Assembly: GCA_905221605.1 (NCBI GenBank)
Contig: CAJNDS010000194.1
Coordinates: 1 to 62,000 of the forward strand
DNA length: 62,000 nt
Source of the DNA: Symbiodinium natans
Lineage: Eukaryota; Sar; Dinophyceae; Suessiales; Symbiodiniaceae
Reading direction: 5' to 3'
This document shows, one piece after another, positions 1-11,703 of the stretch; position 1 is the first letter of the stretch; each line of letters opens with the position of its first letter. A program made the position numbers and the translations under genes. Under the pieces are notes generated by a model. It ran no database searches. It had not been told where the DNA came from and was given only the letters and a program-made list of their open reading frames with translations.

Positions 1-727
1 AGCAAGAAGTCGAGGAGCAAGGGGCGCGATCACGACCTGCAAGCGCAGACAAAGCAAGAAAATAGGCATGCACCACACAAATCTGAGCCAAGGGCGCGAA
101 AGCTCAAGTCCTGCACTCTCACCAAGAGAGATAGACCTAGGTGCCGAAAGGCGGCCCGAGGAGCAGGAGAGCAAGCGCCAAGATCACCAAGATCCCGACA
201 AAAAGAAAGCGAGGAAGAAGTCACCCGGTGACCTGGTGCCATCGTAAGACACAGAGTCTACGATGCAGCACCCAGAGAGGCCCGGCCTCACGCTCCCACT
301 GCTCGAGCAGATAGCGAGCAGCACCTGAGAAAAACACTCCACTCGCAGTCGCCCGCCTCCTAGGAGTTACACTCAGCAGCAGGCCTGCACATCCCAAGCA
401 GCAGGCACCCCAGGTCCCTCTACGATCCCTCCTGCAAGCCCAAGCAGTGCACGACCAGCTCAGCCCTAGGAGAGGAAGCTGCAGGGGGTCCTTGCAGCAA
501 GCCGTAACAACAATGCTGCACATGGGCTCAGAAGGGATCAGTCAGGCGCCGGACGGCCTACATCCGCATGGAACATAACACAGGACTGTCCGACAAACTT
601 CCCAGAAGCTCAGCACAAAAGACTAGCAACAGTGCAGCTCGGTCAATGTTAGGCTCGCGTAGGGTTTCGCATGAAAAAGCTGCGAAATCAAAACAGCGGG
701 CCAGGAGCCACCGCGCAAAGCAGGGGA
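1..727. other. no confident gene
   Basis: Short reading frames on both strands (up to about 100 codons) show no recognisable domain. I see no RNA gene or repeat array. Confidence 0.5.
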
Positions 728-1342
728 CTACGAGGAAGACCTCTCCAAATCTCGTAACCGGCGGAGCACATTGCGGCGCGGGCTACGGCTTGATTGCACG
801 GTGCCAACCACCTCTTCCAGGGTTGACAGGCGCTCTTCCAGAGCACGCAGCATAGTCATCACCTCTTCAGAGCACGGCAGCGGCGGCACCGGAGTCGTCG
901 GCGCAGACCCGCATAAAGGACCTGGCGTGGGCGGAGCCCAAACGACAGAAACAGGAGGCATATGCACAAAGGCCTGGAGGGAAGACACAGTTTGGGCCGT
1001 GAAGCAAGAGTGGCGACCGGCTTGCAGGCACACACGGCATAGGTGCTGCAGCTCAGCAACAGTAGCACGCTGGAGCAATGCGGCAGATAAAGGGATCATT
1101 CCAGAAATAAGGCTCCGCAGGTATGGCAAGGAGAGGTCCAAGGGCGTCAACGGTGCTGACTCAGACGCCAGAGCAGAGGGATGCTCAGCCCACAATGCAA
1201 CTTCAGCCTCGATGCCATCACGGTCTGGTGCCTCGCTATCAGTATACGGGCCGCTGAAAGGGCCGGAGGGGTCTCGCACCGCCTGGCTACACCAGTAGGA
1301 CAAACAGACCAGGAGGCCGAGGACACGGAATGCCACAGGCAT
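728..1342 (-). CDS. hypothetical protein or exon, signal-like N-terminus
   Basis: This is an open frame of 204 codons that I do not recognise. The first 20 residues are hydrophobic after MPVAF and resemble a secretion or organelle signal. The middle is rich in Leu, Pro and Ser, and the end (around residues 165-185, LRALEERLSTLEEVVG) has heptad-like spacing of a short coiled coil. No catalytic motif is visible. The frame may be one exon of a longer gene, because splice sites cannot be fixed by eye. An overlapping plus-strand frame of 175 codons (771-1298) is judged to be its shadow, as it shows no domain or sensible composition. Confidence 0.3.
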   Translation of the reverse strand: MPVAFRVLGLLVCLSYWCSQAVRDPSGPFSGPYTDSEAPDRDGIEAEVALWAEHPSALASESAPLTPLDLSLPYLRSLISGMIPLSAALLQRATVAELQHLCRVCLQAGRHSCFTAQTVSSLQAFVHMPPVSVVWAPPTPGPLCGSAPTTPVPPLPCSEEVMTMLRALEERLSTLEEVVGTVQSSRSPRRNVLRRLRDLERSSS

Positions 1343-2065
1343 GCTTCACAGCAAAAGAAGCAAGGCCAGGAAAGAGAGCACGCCAAGACAAAAACCACAG
1401 CAGCAGGAAAGGAAGCTCGGAGCAAACCCTGCCTTTGCACACTGTGGCTGAAGCACGAGAAAGTGCCGGGCAGATGCAGCACGATGCCGCAAAACGCGTC
1501 TTTCCATCCACCGCCCCACGGGCTGGCTTGCACGTGCCCTAGTGGCAGTTCCCTTTGTTGGCCAGGCCTGTTCGGAAGCAAACCTGTTTGAGGCCTCACA
1601 AAGTTAAGCAAAAGCAGTAGGCCCACACACTGAAAAATTTTCAAGCCCCAAGCTTGAGCGACAAACATGCCACACATGTTCACAACTCACGCAACAAGCA
1701 CTGAGAAGCTGTTACGCATGTTGGCAAGAAAAGTACAAATCCAAAAGATGCAGGTACCAAACCTTGCTCTTACAGACATGTACGTGAACGTGAAAATATA
1801 AAGACAACGTTTCAAAGAGATTTCTTTTTCTACCCCAGGTAGAAAAACAATTTGCCAATCCTAAACGATAAAGCACTATCGCATTCGCGAAATGGCTCAT
1901 AAAGCCCGTGCGATATTAATATAATGAACATAACACCCCGGCCTCATTCCCCCAGTAAACGCCCTATTAAAAGTAGTAAATTCGTGCGGTTCCTTACAAT
2001 TTACTATTTTAATGGGCTTTTTGCTGGGTCATTCCTGGTGTTCACTGACCGGTTATTCCACAAGC
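1343..2065. other. no confident gene
   Basis: The part from about 1,700 is AT-rich. Nothing recognisable was seen on either strand. Confidence 0.5.
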
Positions 2066-2926
2066 TCAGGATACAACTTCTGGATGATAAAGAGCCTCTT
2101 CATGTGCCGCCGCGGAGGGCTCCGTGACATATGGCACTGAGAGGAGCCCTTCTAATGGGAGGACCCTACGGAAAGAAACAACAACACGTGACGTGACATC
2201 CGGCCACTCTAGGTTGAAAATCGACCAGAAGTGCTCCAAATTGGCCACAGCAGCCGAGAGGGCCTGCCGTATGGCATCCAGCTGAAACGCGCAAAATTGG
2301 CGCTGCCCCAGCGCATGCGATCCCTCCGGATTGACTCTCACGAAAGCATTGATGGCGCTTTCGGGCAGCTTCAAGGCTAGTTCGCGGGCACAATCCACCC
2401 ACGCGCACAAGCGTGACTCATCCACTAGTCCTTGTATCACAGGCGACCCCTCCAGGTCTCTCTCGTATACCGTGCCGTGCGGGGGCAGGTGGGCCTTTGA
2501 TACGCACGTACCGCCAACAATGCTGCGATGGCCGCCGGGGGCACGTTGCCCTGAAGATCGGTAATACGTTGCTCCGACTCAGGAAATCCCAGCACAATGG
2601 GCAGATAACATAGCATCGCAGGGAACTGTGCGTTACCAACGCCTGGGATATCCGCCACAGCAAAGAACAGATCAGCGATGTGCTGTGCAGTGGTAAGAAA
2701 AGCCGTACCCTACGATGGAGCCGTGAGAGAAACACGGTCAAACTGCGGGGCATTGCTGCCTAGCATTGCTTCCAAGTCCAGGTATTGCAGAGCTCCAGAG
2801 AGCTTGAAGCATCGGTCTAATCGGGTCATAGATTTCCAGGTAGGCTGCTGGAAACTCGGTCTCGTCAAACTTCCGGAAGTACCACAGAGCCCTGCCGGAT
2901 GAGCTGAAAAAACTGCCATCTGACAT
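2066..2926 (-). pseudogene. degraded copy of an unidentified repeated gene (copy 1)
   Basis: Translating the minus strand in several frames gives a chain of segments that match, in order, the plus-strand locus at 59.7-60.6 kb. They include YLEIYDP, a segment around ALQYLDLEAML, a segment around IADLFFAVADIPG, FPESEQRITDLQ followed by NVPPAA, and LEHFWSIFNLEWPD near the end. The segments lie in different frames, so several indels have broken the gene. Relative to the other copy about 30 residues are missing after the FPAML segment. No known domain is recognised. It could be a transposon gene or a multicopy host gene. The match between the two copies is seen directly; function is unknown. Confidence 0.6.
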
Positions 2927-3045
2927 CTAGCCTGAGAACGTTTGCAGCTCGCTCAGCGCACTGCAATCCTGTAATTGATAGGTGGGTTGGAATTGAGGTT
3001 TGCTCCAAAGTGCGATGCTCGACACCTGTCAACTGGTGAAATGAG

Positions 3046-3178
3046 TTCCAGGAAGACCGTGCTTTTGGTGAGCATGATTTTGGAGCAGTATAGGAGGTGC
3101 TTCGAGCGTCTTTGTCTTCTCACCCTCGGCAGAGGTCGATTCTGCCTGGCAGCCCGTTAAGGACTTTGAGCCTTTCAT
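3046..3178 (+). pseudogene. relic of a polinton-like packaging ATPase gene
   Basis: About 130 bp closely match the Walker A region of the viral packaging ATPase at 37,128-37,250. The shared peptide runs from RKTVLLVSMILEQYR through CFER, then, after a one-base frame change, FSPSAEVDSAWQPVKD. The glycine before the Walker lysine is replaced by arginine (SSRKT instead of SASGKT), and the rest of the gene is absent on both sides. It is therefore a dead fragment of a second, related virus or of a duplicated provirus. Confidence 0.8.
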
Positions 3179-3259
3179 CCTTTCTTAAACAAGAACTCGG
3201 ATGTGCCTTGTCGCAAATGCAGCAAACACGGCGATGTCGGACTGTGGAGCCTGGTCATG

Positions 3260-3665
3260 TGGGAAAACCGCTTGAAGCACGACAGGTGGACCGGGGGAAG
3301 GTCGAAGCAGTTAAGTCGCCATACAAGCACAGCTCCCGAACCCTCTTCCTTGCTTGGCTCTGGAACTTTGTCAGACAATCTGGAAAGTCGTGATACAAGC
3401 ACAGGTTCCTCAAACCCCTGTGTTTACATAGCTGTGGAAAGTGGCAGACAAGCACAGCTCCCCCAAAATCCCTTGAAGCACAGGTCCTCCAAACCCCTTC
3501 GTTGCTTGGCTCTGGTTCTCATACAATGCTTGGCCTGGAAACTTCTCATACAAGTACAGTTCCCCGAAACACCCTCTTGCTCAGCTTTGGAAATTTGTCA
3601 CGCAACCAAACCTGCTTGCTTGGTGCTGCAAAGTTGTCACACAAGCGAAGCTTCCTGAAACCTTT
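3260..3665. repeat. degenerate minisatellite
   Basis: Imperfect units of very roughly 50-75 bp recur, built from phrases such as acaagcacagctccc, ttgcttggctctgg and gaaacttctcatacaag. Short reading frames here are products of the repeat. Confidence 0.55.
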
Positions 3666-3719
3666 AAACGCACCTCTAAACCCTGAGGCCAGCAGCTGCG
3701 ACCCGTTTAGCCATCATTG

Positions 3720-4970
3720 AGGCGTGTAAGTTTTTGACAATTGTTGAGCAAAGTTTCTCTGGCCAAGAGCTTGTAAGTGCATTCTGTTAGCAGCGAAGCT
3801 TTGAAAGAAGCTGGAATAAGGACATTCTTGTGCTCGTTTTATGATCATGAGTGGCCGCAAGAGTTTTTGGGCAAGTTTTGGAATGGAAGTATCCGGATGT
3901 AAAGCCCCGCAGCAAGAAGTTTTGATTGCACTCAACTGGTTGGCACGATGGTGGCACTGGCATGCCTGCCACAGTGCCGTTTGTTTTTTTCCATTTAATC
4001 TTCTTGAACCTGGCCGTTGCTTCTTCAATCTTCAACCAGGTTCTCGCCTGTACGTTGCTTAGCGAAGACCCAGCAGTTGTCAGCAGGTGAACTTGTGGAA
4101 GGTTGCCGGCTACTCTAGCCTTGCAGGCGAACCGAACTGTTGGAGAAAAATGTCTGGATATTGAAATTGAGAACTGGGTCTCCGGTCTGTTCGGTGTTTT
4201 GCAAAAGGGTATTGATCTTTGCCAAAGCAGCGCCGCCATTGCAAGCACATTGAGCATGTGCAACTGTGTAACTCTGCATAGCAATTTACCGTGCCAACAG
4301 GACGCGTCTTCACAAGTCGCACAGCTCTTACAAACAGGCGCGGAAACGCAAAATAAGGATCAGAAGCCGAGTGCAGTCCCCGAACCTTCAGCCCATTTCA
4401 AAAACACAGCTCTAAGACTGCCACTCCACATCGGTGTGTTAACAGCGTATCCATAAGGAAGGCAAAGCCAAGCAGCAGGCCACAAGTCGAAGCTGCTGAA
4501 CAGTGTTCGCAAATGCAATGATAAGTTGCTTTTTTTGACTTGACCAGCTTTGTTTGTCTGCTTTAGCAAACTGCAGCTAGCTTAGAAGTCAAATTATTAA
4601 ACCAACCCTGCATGAAGGAAAGCAAATATCAAGCCATAACGGTAGGCACCCTATGATACAAAGATTTGTCAATAAAGTCGCCTTGATTTTTATACATAGT
4701 GATTGTGGATTTTTCATAGTGCAGATGTTTATCACACCTGTCTCACTGAAACACACTAGTCAGCAAAAGCTTTCGCAAAATATGAGCACCGTGTGGTCTT
4801 GCTTATGGGGGGGGGGGGCAAATCCATCATCGGTAGGTTGTCCCAGTAGCTGTCCTTCATTTTTCCGGAAGCGGCGCGCGCGAGGTATTCTACTGGAGAC
4901 TTCCGGTTCCGGAAGCCCCGCGCTGGAGAATCGAAAAACCAAAAGAAACAAAACAACAAAAAAAAACTCA
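3720..4970. other. no confident gene
   Basis: Only short frames without recognisable content. A run of 11 G lies near 4,807. Confidence 0.5.
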
Positions 4971-5073
4971 AAAATCCAGGACTCCTGTAGATTGGGCCCT
5001 GGATGGAAGAGTCCAGAAAAACTTATAAAAAACTCAGAAAACTAGAAAAAATGCAAAAATTAAAAACTCGAAA

Positions 5074-5533
<460 letters not shown>

Positions 5534-5535
<2 letters not shown>

Positions 5536-5645
5536 TTTTTTTGGTTTTTTTGGTTTTTTTGGTTTTTTTGGTTTTTTTGGTTTTTTGGGTTTTTTTGGTT
5601 TTTTTTTGGTTTTTTTGGTTTTTTTGGTTTTTTTGTTTTTTTTTT
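5534..5645. repeat. T-rich tandem repeat, unit GGTTTTTT with small variants
   Basis: About a dozen copies of a roughly 8-9 bp GG-plus-T unit follow directly on the hairpin arm. Confidence 0.9.
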
Positions 5646-6117
5646 GGTGTTTTTGGTTTTTTCGAGTTTTTGCATTCTTTTCTAGTTTTCCGAGTTTTTG
5701 TGAAGTTTTTCTAGTTTTCTGCGTTTTTTCGTATGAAAAGCATGTATCGTGTAAGGAAAAATAGCCAAAAAGCGCACTCCCACGGTCCCCCGTTTTGAAA
5801 GAATACATCATGAAGACGTCGCCATTGTGTCACCTGAATACTCCGGGGTGAAAACATAGCAACCGCAATGACCTTGAGAATGTTTCTCGTCTCATTTGAG
5901 CGCATTCGCCCGTCTTATCTTTGCATTGGCTTCCTCCTTCTCCGTCTCGATCGATGCTTCCGATGCGTTCCTTGTGGCTTGGTAATCTGCGACCTAATGG
6001 ACTGTGAAACACTGTGGGTCATAGAGCCGCCATCATCTCGAGACATCGTGTGTTCAAGCACCCTCTCCTCTTCGGACTCTCTCTCCTCTTCGGAGGTCTT
6101 GAAGGGTATAGGGATCT
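5646..6117. other. no confident gene
   Basis: Low-complexity sequence gives way to unique sequence. Only short frames are present. Confidence 0.5.
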
Positions 6118-6540
6118 CTATGACTCTATGACTCTGAGATGAGGTTGTGGCGTGGTCTCATCATTCGATGTTGTTTCGCCGACATTCTGACCCTCTTCGG
6201 TCAACAGCGGGGAAAGGCTTTGCTTTGGTTCAATGTGGTCACTTGGCATTGCTGACCACACAATACCATTTTGGTTATTCACACACGTCAAATTCACGAC
6301 ATTAGTGCTCGCAATTTCTGAAGTAATCTCTTCACCAATTGATCGAACCTCATTGTTGTCGTCATCGCGAAACATCCTCTCGATCGGCTGTACCTTCTCA
6401 GATGAAAAGTCATTCTCTGAACATGCAGGACCTGATGCAACGCGCAACTGCTGCAAGGCTCCATATACGCTCGACTTCGAGGTAGTAGCCAAGATGTGCA
6501 CGCCCTTCTGGTGTGCATATGCACCTTCGGCGAATTGCCA
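6118..6540 (-). CDS. possible exon of an unidentified host gene
   Basis: An open minus-strand frame runs for about 140 codons to a stop at 6,118. Its composition looks like protein: polar, acidic and Ser/Thr-rich, with a phrase such as IERMFRDDDNNEVRSIG. Upstream, near 6,541-6,560, the minus strand reads ctaac then ctacag, like a branch point and AG acceptor, which favours an internal or last exon. An adjoining frame at about 6,570-6,660 (YCHQLGRRLTSLTTEYG) may be the previous exon, but the gap between them is too short for a normal intron, so the structure is unsure. No domain is recognised. Confidence 0.3.
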   Translation of the reverse strand, partial: WQFAEGAYAHQKGVHILATTSKSSVYGALQQLRVASGPACSENDFSSEKVQPIERMFRDDDNNEVRSIGEEITSEIASTNVVNLTCVNNQNGIVWSAMPSDHIEPKQSLSPLLTEEGQNVGETTSNDETTPQPHLRVIES

Positions 6541-6659
6541 GATATCCTCTGTAGGTTAGGATAACCTGTCCCAGGGCCTGGCAGTTCTTCTGCCGCCTTA
6601 CCGTACTCGGTAGTCAAGGATGTGAGGCGGCGGCCGAGTTGATGGCAGTATACTGCCAC

Positions 6660-8027
6660 CTGACTCCGCGTCTCGCGGGTAAAATAACATGCCCAGAACC
6701 GGTCTGCTTACCGCAAACTTGATGGCTGGGTTGTAGTTGCCCCCACCTTGAGGTTGTGGGTCCTATTTCTATTCCCCTCAATCCTATTCTCAGGCGGTCT
6801 CCCGGTTCCGCGTGTACGGACCGATCTTAAGCGTTCGGTGCGCGTGGCTTTGTAACCTTTTTTATTAAGCAGACTTTCTATAGCATGCACATGCACACAC
6901 ACTGCGCTTAATTTAACAGTTCTTACCACCGGTATTGTGTCTGATGTTGAACTTTGTTTTACAAAACATGCTGTTTTGTGGCACAGGAGTGGAATCTTGG
7001 ACACATGAAACTGTTAGACCGGCCCGAGTCACGTTGCGCCCCTTTTACCACATCAGCAGCACAGCGGGCCAGTCTATTGCGACAGAGACAACTACTTTGA
7101 GAGTCAAACTGTACAAGCCAGCGAGCGTAAAAGAAGTCGTGACAAAAGAGCAACCGCTAACGCAGAGGACCTTGTTGCAGGACAACTGCCAGCAAGGTGA
7201 GACCAATGCAAACAAGAACCTACCGGCACCAATCACTCAGGTGCCTGTCACCCACCGTAGCAATGCTGCGCCACGTCTGGTACAGATATTAAAGCAAAAG
7301 AAGTAACCTAACTGCCCAGCGCAGCGGCCGGTTTTCATTGTCGCACACAGACCACTCAGAACGAAAGTGGGCACTGTTGGGCTTGCAGCTGCACAGGCGC
7401 TCCAGGCGAAACGCGTCCGCGAAGCTGAAGAGGGCTAAGTAGAAACCACTATCCCAACACCTGCTCTTTGGAGAACGCTTACGCATTTCAGGAACAAAGG
7501 GGGCATTCTTGGCAGCCTGCAGCTTGCGCCACAGAGCCTGCAAGTAGGCTTCCTTGCTACTGAGCCAACAAAACACCAAGCCTGCTTCTGTTGAAGGTGC
7601 TTTTTTCGACCAAGATAAGGCTTTTTCCAGCCATGAACTTCTCACACCCCTCTCATTCAAAGAGCCATTTTTGAGCGCAGAAGTGGAAACATAACAGACC
7701 CATTGAACGAATGAGTTCAAGATCTCAGTGGCCAGAAAAAAATGCAAAGAATGGTGTGTCGCAATCGGACTGGGCAGTCGACAGCAACATGAAGCAAAAT
7801 AAACAGACACCTGAGTGGCCAGTGGAATTCGCTGGATAAAAAGAATTGAATTCAAGCCTCCCTCTTTTCCATCCAACCCATCATCTCCGCGACTAGTTGC
7901 TGCCCCCGGAAGCAGTCTCAGTTGCCCCCCCCCCCCCCCCCCCGGACTCCATTTTCCCTCCGGGGGGCAGGGTGGGTGACAAACCTTGGTGGTCGGACGG
8001 TAGGACCAGCACGCCGGCAAACCGCGT
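6660..8027. other. no confident gene
   Basis: The longest frame (minus, 7,289-8,020, 243 codons) contains a poly-G/poly-C tract (plus strand 7,927-7,942) and has mixed composition. One part of it (residues about 130-185, Lys/Leu/Trp-rich) could be an exon, but nothing confirms this. Confidence 0.4.
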
Positions 8028-8396
8028 TGACAAACCGAAATGTCCCTTGTTTACCTTTTCCCTTGAAAGCACGAACCCAAACCTATCTCAACCAAGTGCG
8101 GACACGCTCTTTTTCACTCGCAGGCCTTGAGCCAAAAGTCACGCAGGGCGCAAACTAAACGAATTCACATGTGAGCTTAAACTCAGCTTCAGAACAAAGT
8201 TCCTACACACTGCACACTCACTCAAAGTAGCGTATTGGGCAAAAACATACACTCGCATGATTTCCTAGGGAAATCATCGAGGCAAAAACATCGAGGATGG
8301 GATCACAAAGATTCCCAATCACTCCGAAGCAAAACAAAACTATACAAGCTGATCCAAAACATGACGAAACCATCAATGATCAGCCACGATCTTCCA
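8028..8396 (-). repeat. 3' LTR of the truncated copia element
   Basis: Aligned along its length with the LTRs at 47,848-48,219 and 57,372-57,740, sharing phrases such as ccttgaaagcacgaac, gcgtattgggcaaaaac and aagctgatccaaaacatgac. Boundaries are inferred from that alignment. Confidence 0.85.
8126..8137 (-). other. spliced-leader-like 12-mer in LTR
   Basis: The minus strand reads TTTTGGCTCAAG, identical to the last 12 nt of the conserved dinoflagellate spliced leader. It sits at the same place in all three LTRs of this family. Confidence 0.5.
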
Positions 8397-9166
8397 CCCC
8401 GCGCCTTTTGCTGAGGGTTCATGCCAAAGATCCAAAGTCCAAGCACAGCTCGGCACTTCAACACTAAGGGGATGCCCTGGCCACATTCCCTTGGAACGTG
8501 CTCGCCACCAAAGCGAAACAACCGACACACCAGCCGATCTCTGACATCAAACTTAAAACTCATGCAAGATCCCACCATAAGGCAGGTTGCCCTGGGTCCA
8601 ATTGGTACCCAAGAGTTCGTTGTCCAGACTCGTGACAAACGAATTCAACTTGCATCCTCCTGCAGTAGACAGGGTTGTCTTGGAAGGTCTCCAAGAGTTG
8701 ACAAACACGTTAAAACAAGTTAATGCAAGTCTCAGGCTCACCCACTCTCAGTACACGACCTCGACGTAGTCATAGCCTTCAATCTCGCAAACTCCAGGAA
8801 ATAACCAAAAACCATTGGCAATTCGTCGCATCACCAACATAGCGACAGGTTCCAAAACAAACCAAGACAAGCTGGCAGCAATCAGAATAATCTTTGCGAA
8901 GTGGGCCGTCCATACCCATTCCTTGAATCATCCTCACCTTGCTGCTTCCATCAAGCGAAAACACATGCACTGACTCAGGCTTCTCGGAAACCAATGGAAA
9001 AACGCGGGCGGGCCATGGCGACTCGGATGCCATGGCGTCCCTCAAACGGCTGCGGGGCATCGTCTTCACCCCTTGAGGTCATCAAGCACCTCAATCCATG
9101 TCCTCGCCGTCCACATCATCCTTCTTTTCCTCAACCTTCTCCTCCGCGGCATCTTCCTTCTTCGCA

Positions 9167-11695
9167 TCAGCATTGCGATGATCGGCTTTGCTCGGATGCT
9201 TTCTTTTCATTCAACATCCTTTCCAGATCCGTGATGCTCAAATTCGCACGCACTTGCTCTGCGATTTGCGCGATCATGGCAGCATCTATCGTTGGCGAGG
9301 CCACTGACACGGGAGATTTTCTCGAATCATCCCTTTCCACTCGTGCTCTTTTACTTCTCTCCACTTCAGCTTCCACTGCCTCGAGCTCAGCAATCCTTTT
9401 CCGCTTTCTTTCAGCTTCTTCGAACTCTCGATCCTGCTGAACCACAGATTTCTTCACCATCTCTCTCAGTGCTTTCTCCGAACTTTCTCCTCAGCCTCCA
9501 AGTTGCCGATTCCTTCGCACAGGATCTGCCACACCTGCTGCCACATATTCGATGGCATCATCAGATTGAATCTCTCCACATAATCCGTCGGGAGATGCCA
9601 CTTGCATTCGCATTCCCACTTGACCAAGCTCCTGGACTCGTGCTCGGTGACTTTCTTCCAACCATTGGCCTTTGTTCTTCTCTTCTTCCTCAGTGATTCC
9701 AGCCACCGACTCCAACACTGCCTGGTAGTTGCCATAGGCATGAAATGCCCAACACGGCACTGGTCGGTTCTCCTTGGCCAAGGTCGGATCGTGGATCCTC
9801 ATCGTGGTGCACGTCAGCAAAGATATCATCTGCACCCTATCCAACATCTCCTTGAAGACCAACATGCCATTCTTCGCATGGTCTTTCCAGCGGGTGATCC
9901 ACGGTGGATGCGCATTGCATTCCATCTCGTCCTTCACGCACCGTTCCCCACCGAGGACTGGTAGTGCAAAAACAACATATCTACCAACCTCAAGATCCCA
10001 AGGTCTTTGGTTTCACCCAGAAGGAGCACAGGGGTGATCCCCTTGCCCTTGAGGTATCGCACGAAACTTATCACACTCAGAGCAAACGTGGCTTGTGGCA
10101 CCTCGAGGTAGAGCACACCCTCGGTCACCGCCGTCTCGTAGATCAGGGCCTTGCCACCGATCTGTCCACGGAGATCGAGGATCCCCAAGCTTCGAAGGTT
10201 TCGGCTTCACATCGGCAATCTCTTGCACCGGCCGCACCAGCTTCTCAAAGCTGCTTTGGTATTTCACCATATCACTGTCTGACAGCTCGGTGTACTTCGA
10301 AACATCTGGATCTTCGATTGCCATTCCGCGACGACAGATCGCCCACCATGCCTCGTTGTACCACGTTGGCGGTTCCAGCGCAGCCAGGTCTGGGAACAAC
10401 TCAACCATGCGCTCCAAGGCTTGGGCATACTCTTGGGCTTTGGGGGCTGCTGGCCGGACCCTTGGGCAACACTCTTCCCCTCACCCTTTTCACCCTTCTT
10501 TCCGGCAGCCCTTCTCTCTCTCTCGCCCTCTCGGAGGTGGAACGCGTGCGACGCACTCGTGCTCCACAGTGTCACAACCGTTTGGCCCTTCATTCCCATT
10601 GGTCCAGCCAAGCCCGGATGCCCGTCACTCCTGAAGAGCCATTTGCATGGCTTACACCAAAACGGGGCTTCCATTTTCGGCGCCCTTCACCGTTTTTCTC
10701 GGAGCTTCCTTCAGCAGTACCCATTCGGTCGTTCTCACCTTCGGCTCGACTTCCAGGCTGGAGCTAGCTTCGGTTGTGCTTAAACCAGAGTTCCGCAGGT
10801 GGACCACAAATCCATGCCTCGGGTGCAACATGGGGGGCTTTCACTTGGATCCCTGGGGCGATCAGAAATTTCACTTTCTTTAATGGAATTTTCCAGCCGC
10901 CTCGGACTCCACAACTCGACGTCCAGTTGCTCCAGCATACTGGTACGTCCCGGTTGGCCATCCAATGTGGCGTAATCCTCCATACCTGTTGCACATTCTC
11001 GTCAGGGAAAATCCCTGGTCATCTGACTTAAACATCTTGTCATGACATTAGCCACCAGCGCTGAAGTCGGACACCACAACACCTTGAGGGTCTGGGCTTG
11101 CTCTCAACTTAGCCTTACAGGAACTCAACGACACACACCCTTGAACTTGGAAGATTCCTTTTATCAGGCATCCTCTGTAAAAGATGGCAATGCCCGACAC
11201 TGATCTTTGTCCTAGCAAAGCCTGGGGTGCCCAACTGGCATCCGCGTACACTTCCAGCTGCGCCGGCCCACTATCTGGCACATCACCATTAGGACCGTAG
11301 CACTGCCAAGCATGGTATTGTCCCTTAAGAAACCTAATTGGGTATCTAGCAGCTGCAGCGTCACTTAGCTCTGGATCCGAACCACTTGCTCTTCCCTTTT
11401 CCACCGTTTTTACGATGTCCGGAGGGGCAGTAACCACCTTCACGTCCTTACAGAACTCGGTCTTAAACAACGCATCCATGTACGCCGGGGGCACTCTCAT
11501 CCTGAAATGACTTCCTTGTCTCTCAATCTCTTGCCCCAGAAAGGTGATTTTTTTCTCCAGTGGAAGTGATTCGACCGTTTCCTTGATTTTCAGCTTCCCA
11601 TTCAGGGTGTTTGTGACCAACTGAATGGCCTCCTTGGTTCCACATAGAATCAAATCATCCACATAGCTAACATGAAGAATGGTTGATGGCGGCAA
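9167..11695 (-). pseudogene. broken copia pol 3' part with C-terminal extension
   Basis: Minus-strand segments in shifting frames match the intact 2,665-residue polyprotein in order. At 11,695-11,048 there is the reverse transcriptase YVDD box and the start of RNase H (EVYADASWAP), with about 43 residues deleted after AAARY. A frame-shifted RNase H tail (QTLKVLWCPT) follows near 11,090. At 10,674-10,264 is the Cys-rich start of the extension (FWCKPCKWLF, SASHAFHLRE). At 10,188-9,934 is the DLRGQIGGKA and FVRYLKGKGITPVLLLGE region, and at 9,937-9,491 the next part. At 9,460-9,167 is the charged coiled-coil end. Differences from the intact copy are often conservative (for example MDLL versus VDML-type changes), suggesting past selection on the extension. 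Confidence 0.85.
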
Positions 11696-11703
11696 GAAGG
11701 ATG

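Larger units (their letters stand above)
8028..11703 (-). mobile_element. truncated, degraded Ty1/copia element (same family as 47.8-57.7 kb)
   Basis: The left end is a 3' LTR. Next come a 3' untranslated stretch, a broken copy of the C-terminal extension of the family's polyprotein, and parts of RNase H and reverse transcriptase. Homology stops at about 11,700, inside the reverse transcriptase, so gag, protease, integrase and the 5' LTR are missing. It is much more diverged from the intact element than that element's two LTRs are from each other, so it is older. It is non-functional. Confidence 0.88.

Noticed and set aside
6708-7004. Minus-strand 98-codon frame with RTRGTGRPPENRIEG
   Set aside because: Basic composition only; no family recognised and no splice context.
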